64,000 bases of DNA, taken from Dugong dugon (Eukaryota; Chordata; Mammalia; Sirenia; Dugongidae). Below the pieces are notes generated by a model that did not search any database, was not told the DNA's origin, and was given only the letters and a program-made list of their open reading frames with translations. The stretch is taken from the NCBI GenBank assembly GCA_030035585.1, contig CM057462.1:91843234-91907233 (forward strand), read 5' to 3'. A program made the translations under genes and the position numbers. This document shows positions 1 to 11,139 of this stretch, piece after piece. Each line of letters begins with the position of its first letter. Positions within the stretch are counted from its first letter, which is position 1.

Positions 1-150
1 CCACCCAGAGGAGCCTCAGAAGAAAGGCCTGGTGATCTGCTTCCAAAAGGTCACAGCCATGAAAATCCTATGGAGCGCAGTTCTACTCTGACATATGTGG
101 GGCCACCATGAGTTGGAACTGACTAGACAGCAGCTGGTGGTGGTGGTATC
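1..150 (+). repeat. AfroSINE, 5' part outside window
   Basis: This is the body and tail of a tRNA-derived SINE of the afrotherian type. It shows the CCACCCAGAGG..CCTCAGAAG segment, the GGTGATCTGCTTCC segment, TTCTACTCTGACA and the end ATGAGTTGGAACTGACTAGA. The tRNA-like promoter part lies before base 1. It is the long subtype with the AAAAGGTCACAGCC middle. It is non-coding and was presumably moved by RTE-clade LINE proteins. Confidence 0.85.
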
Positions 151-494
151 CCATATGAAGAACTGATTTCCAGTCTCAGCACATTTTTAGAGAGCCATTG
201 ATACACTGGAGGAAGTCCAGAGGAAAGCTGCCAGGATGAAGCGTAGTCTTCTCACATTTCCTCCCCTCAAGCCACCTTTTCCCTTAAAGAGCAGGGACCA
301 TGGGTTAAGAATATTGGATTACTAGGAAAAAAAAATATTTTAATTGAAAGTAACTGTTTCTTGAAAGTATCTGAGTATTGCTGAGGTTGAGTATTGCTGA
401 GTTGAACAACCGTGTCAGAGTCCATTTCCATGAACAGATTCTAATTGTTTTAACCCCCTACATTAAGTATTTCAACAGCTCTGCAGAGCCCAAG

Positions 495-600
495 CAATAA
501 AGTACAAATTCCTTAGGTTGTATTAAAGACCTGTTTAATCTGGCTCCAGTCTTGTCTCTCATTGTAACAGACTGCTAGTTTCCTCCAATAGCCTTTTCAT
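495..600 (+). repeat. L2-like LINE remnant
   Basis: The segment around 'ctggctccagtcttgtctc' and 'agcccaagcaataaagta' resembles the body of ancient L2 LINEs (purchases of this family usually read CCTGGCTCCAGCC...). It is short and degraded, with no coding frame. Family assignment is from memory. Confidence 0.4.
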
Positions 601-611
601 CCTTCTTCCAT

Positions 612-1030
612 TAGTAGTAAGAATTTTAGCTGGAAACACGCCACACAGAATAAAGACTATGTTTCCCAGTTTCCCCCTCAGCTAGATGTGGCCATGTGAT
701 GAAGTTCAGGCCAATGCGATGAAGTAGAAATATCAGGTGGCAACTTCTGCAACCTTAAGAGACAACAGGTGCATACCTCATCCTGTTGACTGGGACGTGA
801 ATGTCACGATTGAAGTTCCATCCTGGACCATGAGGAAAAAGGCCACATCCTAGAGCTGGTGAAGCAAAACTAGAAGGAACTTGGTCCCTGAGGACTTCAC
901 AAAACAAAGCCACCCTACAATTCTGGATTGCCTACCTCCAGATTTTTAACTGAAAGATAAATTATTTTCTATTTTATTTCAGCCACCAAAATTGGTGACT
1001 CTGTTATTTGCAACTAAAACCATTTTCCCA
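612..1030 (+). repeat. Ancient mammalian LTR-like repeat (MaLR type?)
   Basis: The segment carries 'gatgtggccatgtgat', 'catcctggaccatgagg', 'ttggtccctgaggactt' and 'ggattgcctacctccag', followed by an A/T-rich stretch with 'ataaattattttctatttta'. This order is known from an old interspersed mammalian LTR-type repeat. The exact family is uncertain. It has no coding capacity. Confidence 0.5.
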
Positions 1031-1089
1031 CATACACACTTAGTATAACAACCTCCCATTCCCCCAGCTCCTCCCCTAGGTGGAGGATA

Positions 1090-1262
1090 ATGAGCCAGAC
1101 ACTGCAGTAAGTCTCTAAACACATCATCTCATTTAATCCTCACAAACACCCTGTTAGGTGGACCCTATTTTTAGCACCATTTTACACATGAAGAAACAAA
1201 AGCCTAGAAAGATTAGTTTACTTGCTAACAAAAGGCAAAGCCAGGTTTTTGAAGCTAGGCAG
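1090..1262 (-). repeat. MIR SINE
   Basis: Reverse orientation MIR: 'ctcatttaatcctcaca', 'gttaggtggaccctat', 'ccattttacacatgaag' are the hallmark order of the MIR 3' half and core read backwards. It is an ancient non-coding SINE. Confidence 0.7.
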
Positions 1263-1479
1263 TTTGTTTCTAGAGGCTATGCTCTTCATCTCTACGCTAT
1301 ATTACCTTCCTTGGACTGAGCTACTCTCTCTGTTCTGTCTTTACTCATGCTATTCCTTCAGCACCTACAATGACTTTCTGCCATCCAGACAACCTTTCCT
1401 TCCTAGAAGGTCCAATCCCAATGCCACCTCTGCGTGAAGGTCCTGATGCAGAGTAGAAATAAATCCCTACTTGAATGAG

Positions 1480-1655
1480 TCCACTGTACCTTGGTTATAC
1501 CTGTCCTACATCACTTTTTCATACCCTACCTTGCAATCTCATTAGTTGTGCTATGTGTCATTTTCCTCAATACATTTTAAGTTCCTTGAGGACAAGCAAT
1601 ATATTTTATTTGTCTTTATATTTACTATAGTGCATAACAGTAAAATTTAATGTTA
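1480..1655 (+). repeat. L2 3' end
   Basis: 'taagttccttgaggacaag' followed by 'tttgtctttatatttact' and a 'gtgcataacag' element matches the usual 3' end of L2 LINEs (gene-free, degraded). Confidence 0.5.
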
Positions 1656-1757
1656 TTTGAATTGCTTTTAAAAAGTTCTCATTGAGAGATAGGAGTCATT
1701 GACTATCTTACAAATGAAAAACAATGGATGAGTTATAGTTCCAAATAACTGAAACTC

Positions 1758-1930
1758 TACAGCAGCACTAACCAACAGAACTTTTCACAGTGATGGCAAT
1801 GTTCTATATCTGTGCTCATATAGTAGCCACTAGCCATATGTGGTTATCGAGCACTTGAAATATGGCTAGTGCAACTGAAGAACTGGAATTTTTTAATTTA
1901 ATTTTAATGAATTTAAATTTGAATATACAT
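1758..1930. repeat. hAT-type non-autonomous DNA transposon fragment
   Basis: 'cagcactaaccaacagaac' resembles the terminal inverted repeat CAGCGCTGTCCAATAGAA, followed by 'agtagccactagccatatg' and 'cacttgaaatatggctagtg'. These are the features of a MER-class hAT element. The other end is not clear. A related, better bounded copy lies at 57,784-58,528. Confidence 0.6.
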
Positions 1931-2059
1931 GTGGCAAATGGCCAGTTTACTGGATGTTACAGCTGTAAAGTTTATGCTGAAGCTTTGGAAAATAGTACCA
2001 GTATGCTTTGTTATAGAAGAGGTGCTCAGCAAATGTTTGCTGAAGCACTTTGAACTGAA

Positions 2060-2990
2060 CTGAGGTGAATCAACCTCAGCAAACATAATCTACGCAGATT
2101 AAAAAAAAAAAACAGACTGAAAAAAAGAGAAGCATTAAGAAATTCAGGAACAACATGGAAAAAGATGAAACTGAAGCAACAAAAACAACCAAAAAAACAA
2201 ACACCAAAATCAGCATTTACAACAGAAGAGAATCCTCAATTCACTGTGGCGTTGTTCAAGCAAAGAGTCTAGAAGAACTATGCCAAGACAGGCTATTATA
2301 TGGCATATAAACCCGGTTTAATAAAGGTTAGGCTGGCATCCATTTACAAAAACCTCCAGAGGACACTGAGGCTTCTCAAGCTGTATTTAAAGAAACTATC
2401 CATAAAAGGTTGGGATGGGTCTCATAGGCTGCAAAAAATAAGTCCAGATCACTCTTTTTAACAGCTACTTATCATAAATAAAAATATCGTTTTTATTCAG
2501 GAAGAAGGGAGACATAAACTCACTCATTCCTGGTTACAGCAATTCAGAGCAAAAAACCCTTCTAGTTATACAATCAGACCAAAATTTTTAAATTTTAGGC
2601 TCCTTTGGAATTTTTCTCTCTTGCTTTTTCCCTGCCAAGATGGAGCACTTGGGAATGCCAGTTAAGCACCCGCACTGTTAGGTGAGCTCCTCCCAGTTTG
2701 ACCGCTCTGGGTGTGACCTTTCACCAGGTCCCTGGCATAAGGCAGTCTGTCGTCTCCTGGAGCAAAGCCAGAGTGTAAGATGAAAAGCCACATGAGGAGG
2801 ATGACGCAAGGGAAACAATCATGACTCTCATACTGAGAGCCAGAAAGAAATTTGAGGTCTTATGCGCACTAGTTCCTGGGTCTGGGTGTTACACTCAGCA
2901 TAATAACTCCTTTAACATTTTATTCTTCAGGATTTCCAGCCTCAGAAGAGTAAGCAGCATATGAGCAATCAAACTTTGTGAATAAAATGT
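2060..2990. other. Unassigned non-coding stretch
   Basis: No gene, RNA or clear repeat family is recognised. An A-rich tract lies at about 2,100-2,220. The part at 2,640-2,900 is more balanced in composition and could be single-copy sequence. Confidence 0.4.
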
Positions 2991-3109
2991 TTGCACTTTT
3001 CAACTCAACAGCCCACTCAGTTCAACAAATTTTTTTTTTTTAGCTCTTACTTTGTGATGGCAGCACTAGGTGCTAGAAGCACAAAGATGAATATGACAAC
3101 ACATACATG

Positions 3110-3330
3110 TTGGGACATTCTGCTATGCTTCATACATGCTGTCTCAATTAATTCTCAACAAATTCTATACAAATGTTATTATTATTCCTGTTTTTCAAAT
3201 GAGGAGACTGAAGTTCAAAAAGGTTAAACAATCTGCCTGTTTGCACCACTGGTAACAGCCACAGCTCAAATCCAAATTAAGGCCTATCTAAATTCTAACC
3301 CTGTGTCCTTCTCACCAGGCTACTCTCCTA
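3110..3330 (-). repeat. MIR SINE
   Basis: Backward MIR signature: 'gctgtctcaattaattctc', 'ttattattcctgtttttc', 'aaatgaggagactgaagttc'. Confidence 0.65.
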
Positions 3331-3454
3331 CCCCCAGAACAAAATGGAAAGAAGGTGTACTCAAATATCGGCCCCCAAAATAATATCAAATCTATTCAGG
3401 CCTCTAACACCTGAGTTTCTCAAAAGTTGGAAGTAAATACTACTACTAATATAA

Positions 3455-3680
3455 CTTAATAGTGTCTACTGTACCCAAGCACTTACCTTATTTTATCTAC
3501 ACTTGTCACATTTACACTCTAAAGCACACATCATTAACATTACCATCGTCGCTGGATAAATAAAGAAACTGAGGCTCAACGAAAGTAATTGAGTTGGCCA
3601 AGGCCACATGGCTACTAAGAGAAAGAACCAACACTCAAAATTAGACCATCTAACTCCAAAGTCAATACCTTTCCACTAGC
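3455..3680 (-). repeat. MIR SINE
   Basis: Backward MIR: 'aaagaaactgaggctcaac' then 'ggccaaggccacatggcta' and a terminal 'cctttccactagcca'. Non-coding. Confidence 0.65.
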
Positions 3681-3944
3681 CATTGTACCTTGAAAAACAA
3701 AGGCTCTGAAATCAACGTAAACTCCAGTTTTAAAACTAGGCCTAGTCCTCTAGGGGTAAAAGGGGCAGGGACCTTTTTACTTGGTTACATAGCAGAAGGG
3801 GTTGGTATTAGCAGAGGAAACTCATTAAGACATGCCTAAGAAAGAACGAACCAACCAGATTCCAAGTTCAAGGATGGAATGCTATAAAGGCTTCAGGACG
3901 GTATCAAAGACTCCCAATAAATAAGATATTGGGCAACACTGCCA

Positions 3945-4120
3945 AGAGTAATGGGAAGCACAGAGATTTGGAGCCAAAAAATAAGTCTGGTTTTGAATCC
4001 TGGCTCTGTCATTTGCTGTCTGCATGATTTTAAGCAAGTCATTTCAACCTCTTTGGGCCTCCTTGTTGTTTCTGTAACTACCAACGTGGACTATTCAATT
4101 TGCTAATGTGAAGTGCTTTC
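3945..4120 (+). repeat. MIR SINE
   Basis: Forward MIR: 'ggttttgaatcctggctctg' is the degraded B-box region, followed by 'aagcaagtcatttcaacctc' core. The tRNA-like promoter is no longer intact. Confidence 0.7.
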
Positions 4121-4139
4121 CAAAAAGAACTGACAGTTT

Positions 4140-4400
4140 TAAGAACCTACTATTTGCCAGCATCTGAACTAGGGTGGGAAGTTGTGATAAGACTACGAAA
4201 GCGTTACCTGGGAAACTGCTTTAACACTAACAAGGACTATGGGATGATTTCTAATATTATCCCCTTTTTCAAGAGTAGGACACTGAGGTATGGAGAAGTT
4301 AAGTAATTTGTTCAAGGCCACACAACCAGTAAGTGATGGAGCTATCACTAGATCCCAAGAGCCTGACTAGAAACCACACTCTTACTGCCTGTACTGGGCT
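4140..4400 (-). repeat. MIR SINE
   Basis: Backward MIR: 'tatttgccagcatctgaac', 'gaagttaagtaatttgttc', 'aaggccacacaaccagtaag'. The CCTGACTAG..CCACACTCTTA end is present. Confidence 0.7.
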
Positions 4401-4704
4401 GCTCTGGAAAGCCAGGGAACAGCTGTAAGAGCAGATCAAAACCAGATAAGTTCTGGAAGCTGATACTCGAGTTAAAGCGAAGACTCCTGGAGAAAAATGA
4501 CAAGTACAAAGTGATGAGAGTCAAGTAAAACACCAGGCTAAAACCAAGTACGGAGGCAGGAACTTAGAGATTACAAATACCACTGGGTAGATGAGAGGTC
4601 GAAGTACAGAGCAAACAGATAGATACAAAAAATTCAATGGATCTAAATAAAAAATAGAACAGCCCAAGGGAAAAACAGGAGAGAAACAGAAGAGAAATAG
4701 TAAT

Positions 4705-5372
4705 TGTTATGAATTGAATTGTGTCCCCCCCACCAAAAAAAAAAGTCCTAACCCCTGTACCTGTGAATGTGATCTTATTTGGGGAAATAGGCTTCTTCTT
4801 TGCAGATGTTCTCAGTTAATGACATCATATCAGAACACGGTGGATCCTAATCCCGTATGACTGGTGTCTTATAAAAAGAGAAGGAAAGACACAGAAACAG
4901 GGTCACACAGGGGGAAGACAGATGCCATGTGATCATGAAGGGAGATGTATCGATAAGCAGCAGAGGAATGCCAATGATTGCTGGCAGCCAAGGAGTTCGT
5001 GGGTGGTGCAAACGGTTAAGCGCTCAGCTACTGGCAGAAACGTTAGTGGTTCAAACTCACCCAGAGGCACCTTGGAAGTAAGGCCTGGCAATTTGCTTCC
5101 AAAAGGTCACAGCTTTGAAAACCTTTTCCAGCAGTTCTTCTCTGCACAGGTGGGGTCACCGTGAGTTGGAATCAACTCAACAGCAACTAACTCTAGAAAC
5201 TAGGAAAGAAGCAGATAACAGTTTCTCTCTCAAAGCTCCCAGAAGGAATCAACATGGCCAATGCCCTGAGTTGAGCTTCTAGCCTCCAAAACTCCGAGAA
5301 AATAAATTTCTGCTCTTTAAAGTCACTCACTTTGTGGTATTTGGTTATGGCAGCCCTAGAGAACTAAGACAC
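4705..5372 (+). mobile_element. MLT1-like MaLR LTR, split by an AfroSINE
   Basis: A solo LTR of the mammalian MaLR (ERVL-related) group. It begins with TGTTATGAATTGAATTGTG, has 'ctgtgaatgtgatcttatt', 'atgactggtgtcttataaaa' and 'acagggggaagac', then is interrupted at about 4,989-5,195 by a SINE. It resumes with 'ctcccagaaggaatcaac', 'ttgagcttctagcctccaa', 'gagaaaataaatttctgctc' and ends near 'gcagccctagagaactaag'. The polyadenylation-type AATAAA sits in its 3' part. There is no internal retroviral coding region. Confidence 0.75.
4989..5195 (+). repeat. AfroSINE inserted in the MLT1-like LTR
   Basis: Near full-length SINE: 'ggtgcaaacggttaagcgct' (tRNA-like A-box side), 'agtggttcaaactcaccc' (degraded B box), 'ggcaccttggaag', 'cttccaaaaggtcacagc' and tail 'gtgagttggaatcaactc'. 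It is the long subtype and interrupts a MaLR LTR, so it is younger than the LTR. Confidence 0.85.
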
Positions 5373-5689
5373 TAATAGACAATAAATATATGATGAGCTC
5401 TATACCAAATTGTTAATGAAGAGGGAACTGTGATTTGGGGTAGATAAAGTGGTATATGAAAGAAACTTTCTGCTTTTATCATGTTTCAGTATTATTTAAC
5501 TTTGAACATGGAACAGTGCTGCTTTTGTAATTCAAGGTTAATAAAAATAAGAAGATTAAAATATATTACAAAAAAAAAAAAATTCAGTGGATCTAGATGG
5601 AAGGGCAAGTTAGAGAAGATGAAAACCCAAATAAATAGGTTTGGCACACCAGGGGATCCAAACCCAGGGCACCTGAGGGATCAGCATCC

Positions 5690-5850
5690 AGGAATACTAG
5701 AATGTCAGTGCTGGATGGGACCTTAGAAAACATGGAGACTCCTCTCTCCTTTCATTTTTCAAATGAGGGAAACTGAAGCCTAGAGAAAGAAGAGTGATGA
5801 ATTCAAAGTCATATCATTCATTTGTGACACAACAGAGATGCATACTTGGC
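5690..5850 (-). repeat. MIR-like ancient repeat
   Basis: 'caaatgagggaaactgaagc' followed by 'gaattcaaagtcatatcatt' fits the antisense core of MIR or a relative. Weakly preserved. Confidence 0.45.
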
Positions 5851-6134
5851 TCCAGGGTATAAACAGTTCAGACTCTACAGGTTAAAATAAGAAACGAGCT
5901 GGGACAGGGGAATAAAGAGGTCACAAAGAACATATATCCTGACAATAATCATAGGAAGAAACAAAATCTAGATTTAAAGGCAAAAGTCCCATGCACTTGT
6001 GATTGTGCAGAATCCCTTTGGTATTCTTGGAGATTTTTCCGTTTTGTAGAACAAGGGTATTTTCAGGAAAAGCAGAAGAAAGCCCAAGTAGAGAAATCAA
6101 GATTTCATGGACAGGCAATCAGAGCCCACAGTGG

Positions 6135-6260
6135 AAAGTGAGACTGTCTTTCCTCTAATAAAGTAAACATATATGAACTCTCAGGCAAGTCATTTATCTC
6201 TCTAAGCCTCAGTTTCTCCATGAAAAATAAGGTAGTTAGAGTAGAATTAGCATTTTCCAA
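6135..6260 (+). repeat. MIR SINE core
   Basis: 'ggcaagtcatttatctctc' and 'agcctcagtttctccatg' give the forward MIR core. The ends are lost. Confidence 0.6.
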
Positions 6261-6535
6261 AAGTGTATTTGGCAAAATTCTCTGGGTGGGGAAGAGGAGA
6301 GTTCCATAGTATCTATGTTTGGGAAACCTTACATTGTCTATCCACCATCTTGGAGAGTCTAGGTGCATAATGAAATGGGTTTTCACTGTTTTTGACTGCC
6401 CAGCATCTATTCACCCTATTTCCAGCAACAACTTCTGATATTCATTTGAGAATCCACCCTTCTCCTATTCTCAGTCCATGTAGATCCTGTGGAATTGACT
6501 TCTGCCCCCTGGCTCTGAGCATGACACATGACCTG

Positions 6536-6830
6536 TTGCTGTTGTTAGCTGCTGTCAATTTGGCTCTGACTTATGGCGACCTTATGTACAACAGAATGAA
6601 ACACTGTCCACTCCTGCATCATCCTCTCAATTGCCAGCATGTTCAAGTACATCATTACAGCTATTGTGCCAAACCATCTTACCAAGAGTCTGCCATGCCC
6701 TCGTTGGCCCTCTACCTCACCAAACACAATGTCCTCCTCTAGCAATTGATCCTTCTTGATGATGTGCCAAAGCAAGTGAGTCGGACAATGTTCTGGACAC
6801 ATGACTGAGGTGAGGCTTAAGTATGGCACC
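6536..6830 (-). mobile_element. RTE-clade LINE 3' end, 5'-truncated
   Basis: Read on the minus strand this is the last ~290 bases of an elephant-type RTE LINE: it codes (degraded) for the end of the reverse transcriptase protein (residues like RRDQ-L-EDIVFGEVEGQRGHGR) and ends in GCCATAAGTCAGAGCCAAAT..GACAGCAGCTAACAACAGC. Related 3' ends lie at 7,424, 20,415, 30,717, 46,178 and 59,160. There is no intact gene. Confidence 0.85.
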
Positions 6831-7423
6831 CACTAGATGATGGTGATTGATTCAGGGGTGGGCATATGACCTAAGAAAATAATGTGAGAGTGAATCACAT
6901 GACTTTTTCTGGGAATGCTGGGATAAAACTGCTCATTCTTTTTCACTGGATTCACACTTGGAAGAATGTAGCCCTGCAAGCTGCTGGAAGCATTTTGGTC
7001 CAAGAGGAGAGCCTGTCTAAGAATAAAACCACACAATGGAAGGCAGAGTCAAAGAACAGAGCTATGCCAAGTTCTAATTATATCATTCTAGGCCTTGGAA
7101 ATTAAAAAAAAGATTAAATACTGATATTAATATCCTATAGGAGTGTAACAGAAAACACTTTGAGAAATACTAAACTAAGGGATTGCTAGCATTTCTTCCA
7201 GATCTAGAGTTCCATAACCGTGAGTCAGAAGGATTTTCAACACCAACTAATGCCCTGAAAGATGGAACATAGCAGGCTAATTTAGAGAGCTTCAAAAGCA
7301 CATTAAGCAGCTCTGTAGACCTATGCAGTGTCCTATACGCTTCTTGCCATAGGAAGGAATTCAGAGTGAACTGAAGACGTTTACTACCAGTTGATGAAGA
7401 AATGTTAGCTAAGTAGGACTTAC

Positions 7424-7592
7424 AAGTTGTTGTTGTTGTTAGGTGCAGTTGAGTCGGTTCTGATTCATAATGACCCTATGTACAACAGAACGAAACACTG
7501 CCTAGTCCTGCACCATCCTCACAATCGTTGTTACGCTTGAGCCCATTGTTGCAGTCACTGTGTCAATCCATCTCGTTGAGGGCCTTCCTCTT
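7424..7592 (-). mobile_element. RTE-clade LINE 3' fragment
   Basis: The plus strand shows 'gttgttgttgttaggtgcag', 'gagtcggttctgattcataa', 'tgtacaacagaacgaaacac' and 'gcccattgttgcagtcactg', which is the reversed RTE 3' end. It is truncated after ~170 bases. Confidence 0.85.
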
Positions 7593-8084
7593 CTTAGGAC
7601 TTATATAGGGATGAAAACCGAAGTAAAAGAGGCAAAGTACCTTCTTTCAAAAATACACCTAGAGTTTGTCTTTTTAAAATCATGCTTCTAATATTTTCTC
7701 TATTGATACTAAGTGTAAGCAATCAGTACCTAATGCAGTCATAATTCTACTTTACTAAGCAAGTTTTTCCTAAAAAAAAATTGTTCTTGGTCACATCACA
7801 TGGATTGCTTTCCTAACATTCATTTATCTGGACACAGTATGACATTTGGTCCTATCAGACCTAACAAACGTCATGATTTACTAGACAGCTACTAAACTGC
7901 AGGCACCTCATCACAGTGTTCAGAGAAAACAGAGATTTGAATACATTTAAATGTATAAAAATTTTTTTTTGAAAAATATAAAGCATTATACAAATGGAAT
8001 ATTACATAAAACATGAGATAATCCATAGCACTGATACTGCATGTCTTCAAGCTTCTAATTTCTAATACTTGGTAACAGAGTGGC

Positions 8085-8330
8085 AGAGAGGGAGAAAAAA
8101 AAAGATGGGTTTTGGAACCATGAAGATTTAAATTTGAATTCTGTCTCCACTACTTACCAGCTGTCTAGTTTTGACAATTTATTTAAGTTCTCTGGAATTC
8201 TTTTACCTGCTCTGTAAAGTAAGGATAATGTCCTTCTAGGGTTATGACGATTGAGATAATGGATGTAAGGCACCTAGCTCAGTACCCAGCACATAAATGG
8301 TGCTCAATAAAAGGGAATTATTAATATTAC
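8085..8330 (+). repeat. MIR SINE, nearly full length
   Basis: Forward MIR: 'tttaaatttgaattctgtct', 'ccactacttaccagctgtct', 'gacgattgagataatggatg', 'gcacctagctcagtacccag' and 'ggtgctcaataaaaggga'. Confidence 0.75.
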
Positions 8331-8364
8331 TTAAAATGTTTAGTATATAGGGGCATGGTGAAAG

Positions 8365-8860
8365 AGGTATATATCCAATAGGATTCTTAAGGTTGCAAGT
8401 GACCAAAACTCAACTTAAACCAGATTCAGCAAAAAGTGAAATTTATGAGCTCATATAAATGAAAAATGCAAAGCTAAATTTTTCTAATTTTCATCTTAAC
8501 TTAATCTAGGGGCACTGTCTCCCTCCATCCCTCAGCTTTACTCCCCTTCATACCGGTAGCATTCTTAGATGCCACAAAAAGACAATGTGAAATTCAGCAA
8601 CTCCAGGCCAATATCCTTCAGGTTTCAGTCCCCCCAAAAAGAGAGTGAACCTTCTTCCTGGCTCCCATACACATCTTGGGCATTGGAACAACTTAGGTCA
8701 TGGGTCCACCCCTGAGTCAATTATGTTATTACGATGATTTGGTGCTCTGATTGGGCAGGATTGAGTCATATGGTTTACTCTTGGTGGAGTCTCACCAACT
8801 ACATGGAAAAGAGATGGCTCTCCAAAGGACATTTGGGTTGCTCCCAGAAATAATAATGAG
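8365..8860. repeat. Ancient interspersed repeat, family uncertain
   Basis: Features such as 'ggttgcaagtgaccaaaac', 'gggtccacccctgagtcaat' and 'ggtgctctgattgggcagg' with 'ttgctcccagaaataataat' recall an old mammalian repeat, but I cannot name the family. No coding frame of interest. Confidence 0.35.
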
Positions 8861-8884
8861 CACAAAAAACAACAAATGGCTATT

Positions 8885-9475
8885 AGAAGGTAAAATAAAA
8901 TTCTACTGAAACGATCAAATGGCAAAACAACAAATAAGGAAACAGACATTCACATATCTTATTCTGTACGGGCAATTTCTATCAAAACTTCAAATGCACA
9001 TTTCTTTTTTTGCCCAATTCCACTTTAAGAAATTTATCCTACAGATAAATCATATCAATGTGCAAAGATGTTACTTAAAGGATAATCACTGCAGCATTGA
9101 TTGTAACAGCAAAACACTGTCCATCAATAACGAAGATGTTAAACTACTATACATTCACAGAGATAAATACTGCATATTAATTTTTTTCAATGAGGTAGAC
9201 CAGTATGTTCTGATATGGAAAGAGATCTAGGATATGTTGTTAAGGGAACAATATAAATTGGAGCAAAATAAATAAATATAGTCCTGCTTGTGTGAATATA
9301 TTAAAAATATCTGGAACAATATCCAAGAAATGTTTAACACTGTTTACTGTTGGGAAAGGAGAACTAGAGAGTTAGGAGTGACAATAAGTGGACATTTGCT
9401 TTTCATTTTATATACTTCAGGGTTTTAATTTGTTTACCTAAGTACTTACTTGTTTTATTATTTTTAAAAGTTAGT
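8885..9475 (+). mobile_element. Ancient L1 (L1M-type) 3' end
   Basis: Degraded end of L1 ORF2 and its 3' UTR: 'ttcactgcagcattgattg'-like segment at 9,085-9,110, 'ctgatatggaaagagatcta' and 'gatatgttgttaagggaac' followed by an AT-rich 3' UTR. No open frame survives. Confidence 0.6.
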
Positions 9476-10564
9476 CTAAAAAACACCTGTTCATTTGACT
9501 ATGTATTAACATGACTCACATTTCACATGACTGGCTCTAAAGGAATAAAAATATTTTGTTGATGTGTGCTGAAGAAATTTATTAAATTACTGAAAACACA
9601 TGCAAATGGGATTTCACCATGAAACTAAACATACTTCCTAAAGGTGTGTAAACCTTTTTGTTAAGATGCAATACAATATTTTCACGCCAATCTAGCAAAT
9701 TTTCTCAGCTACTGAAACAACTTGGTTCATTTATTTACTTTGTATATCAGTGAGACCAGCCCATCACAGAATTTGCCACTATAAATTGGCCCCTGGACTG
9801 ACTCATGCAGGGAGGCAGCAACTCCATCAAACTCAATAATTCATCTGGCAGTCCTCCTCCATATGTCACAATGACTATTCATTAAAGAAATGCATATGGC
9901 TCTTACCTACATGTACTAGTTTTTTTGCTTTTATTCACAGTTCAACAAATTTATGAACCTTAGATCCACTGAAACAAAGAAAATTTAGTGCAGAAGATAT
10001 TATAATTAGGCTGACAGTTTAAAATTAGAAAAAAAATGAAATTGAAAAGAGATGTTGCCATTAACAGTAGAATTCATGACAAACACATAGCAAACATCCA
10101 TTGATTGCCTTCTGTGTACAAGGTGCAGGGCTAGACTCTAGAAACATAAAGAGATATATACGACATTGTCCATGCCCAAAGTCTGCCTTTTTGTTTGAGG
10201 AGATAGGGTATGTATTGAAAAGAATAAGTAATGACACAAGGCTGGTGAATGCCATATATTTCTGAGTCTTGAGATTCCCATTCCCATTCAGGTGTGCAGG
10301 CATCATAGGAGTCACAGGTGAATGAAATATATCATATTGTATATATCATAAATACTGTAAGAGCTATCATTAAGAATATACAGAAGTTAAACATACCATT
10401 TGCTAATGTAAGAAATGAAGATTACCAAATTGAGTCAGCAGTGCTCTGATAACTTAAAACTGTAAAATATAATTTCCATATTATTTGTTTAACAATATAT
10501 GTAAGAAGTAGAAAGCCAAAACACTAATTTAGAGGAGACCCTTGAATTGTCACCATGAGTGGCA

Positions 10565-10642
10565 TAAGATATAATAATAATAATAATGGCAGCCAAGATT
10601 TACATAGCACATACTATGTGCCAGGCACTATTCTAAGTACTA
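10565..10642 (-). repeat. MIR fragment
   Basis: 'catactatgtgccaggcac' and 'tattctaagtactatac' are the backward MIR 3' end, cut off by the SINE that starts right after it. Confidence 0.55.
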
Positions 10643-10839
10643 TACGGGTGATACAAATGGTTTGTACTCAACTACTAACCTAAAAATTGGCGGTTCGAAC
10701 CCACCCAGTGGTGCTGCAGAAGAGAGGCCTGGTGATCTGCTTCTGTGAAGATTACAACCAAAAAAACCTTATGGAGTAGTTCTACTTTGTTACACATGGG
10801 GTCACCATAAGTAAGAGGTGACTCAACACATTGGGTTTG

Positions 10840-10842
<3 letters not shown>
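10643..10842 (+). repeat. AfroSINE with an intact B box
   Basis: The SINE shows 'ggcggttcgaacccaccc', a perfect RNA polymerase III B box (GGTTCGAACCC) at about 10,690-10,702, then 'gcctggtgatctgcttc', 'aaaaccttatggagtagttc' and tail 'ggtgactcaacacattggg'. It is followed directly by a CA microsatellite. Confidence 0.85.

Positions 10843-10885
<43 letters not shown>
10843..10885. repeat. (CA)n microsatellite
   Basis: About 21 CA units, starting right after the AfroSINE tail. Such repeats often grow from SINE tails. The short open frame across it on the minus strand (poly-CysVal) is an artefact. Confidence 0.95.
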
Positions 10886-10893
<8 letters not shown>

Positions 10894-11139
10894 ACACAAA
10901 TAACATGCACCTCCTACGTTTGTTTGCCAATTGTGCCTTCCTCTCATGAGGTATTTTCTTAAGTACTGCTATGCCAAATTTTTTTTTTTACATGTTGCTG
11001 TAAAAAATATTAGCATAGAGGACTTACAAAAATACCTTGTCGGGGGAGGGCTCAGTTAGCAAATAAACGTAGAAGGCATGCTTTATTTGCATAAAAATAT
11101 GGTATATGTAAATGATTATTGTTATGAGTATTAAGTGAA

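Noticed and set aside
4705..5372. Possible endogenous retrovirus with genes
   Set aside because: Only solo LTRs of the MaLR group are seen (also at 26.1 and 53.4 kb). No gag, pol or env region is present in the window.
6884..7105. 73-codon plus frame (and the overlapping minus frame 6,833-7,036)
   Set aside because: Both strands are open in the same place with no recognisable features. Probably chance, next to an RTE fragment.
10690..10702. Perfect polymerase III B box, possible tRNA gene
   Set aside because: It lies within a SINE. No tRNA cloverleaf can be made around it.
10675..10947. Minus-strand frame with a long Cys-Val run
   Set aside because: Translation of a CA microsatellite and SINE; an artefact.
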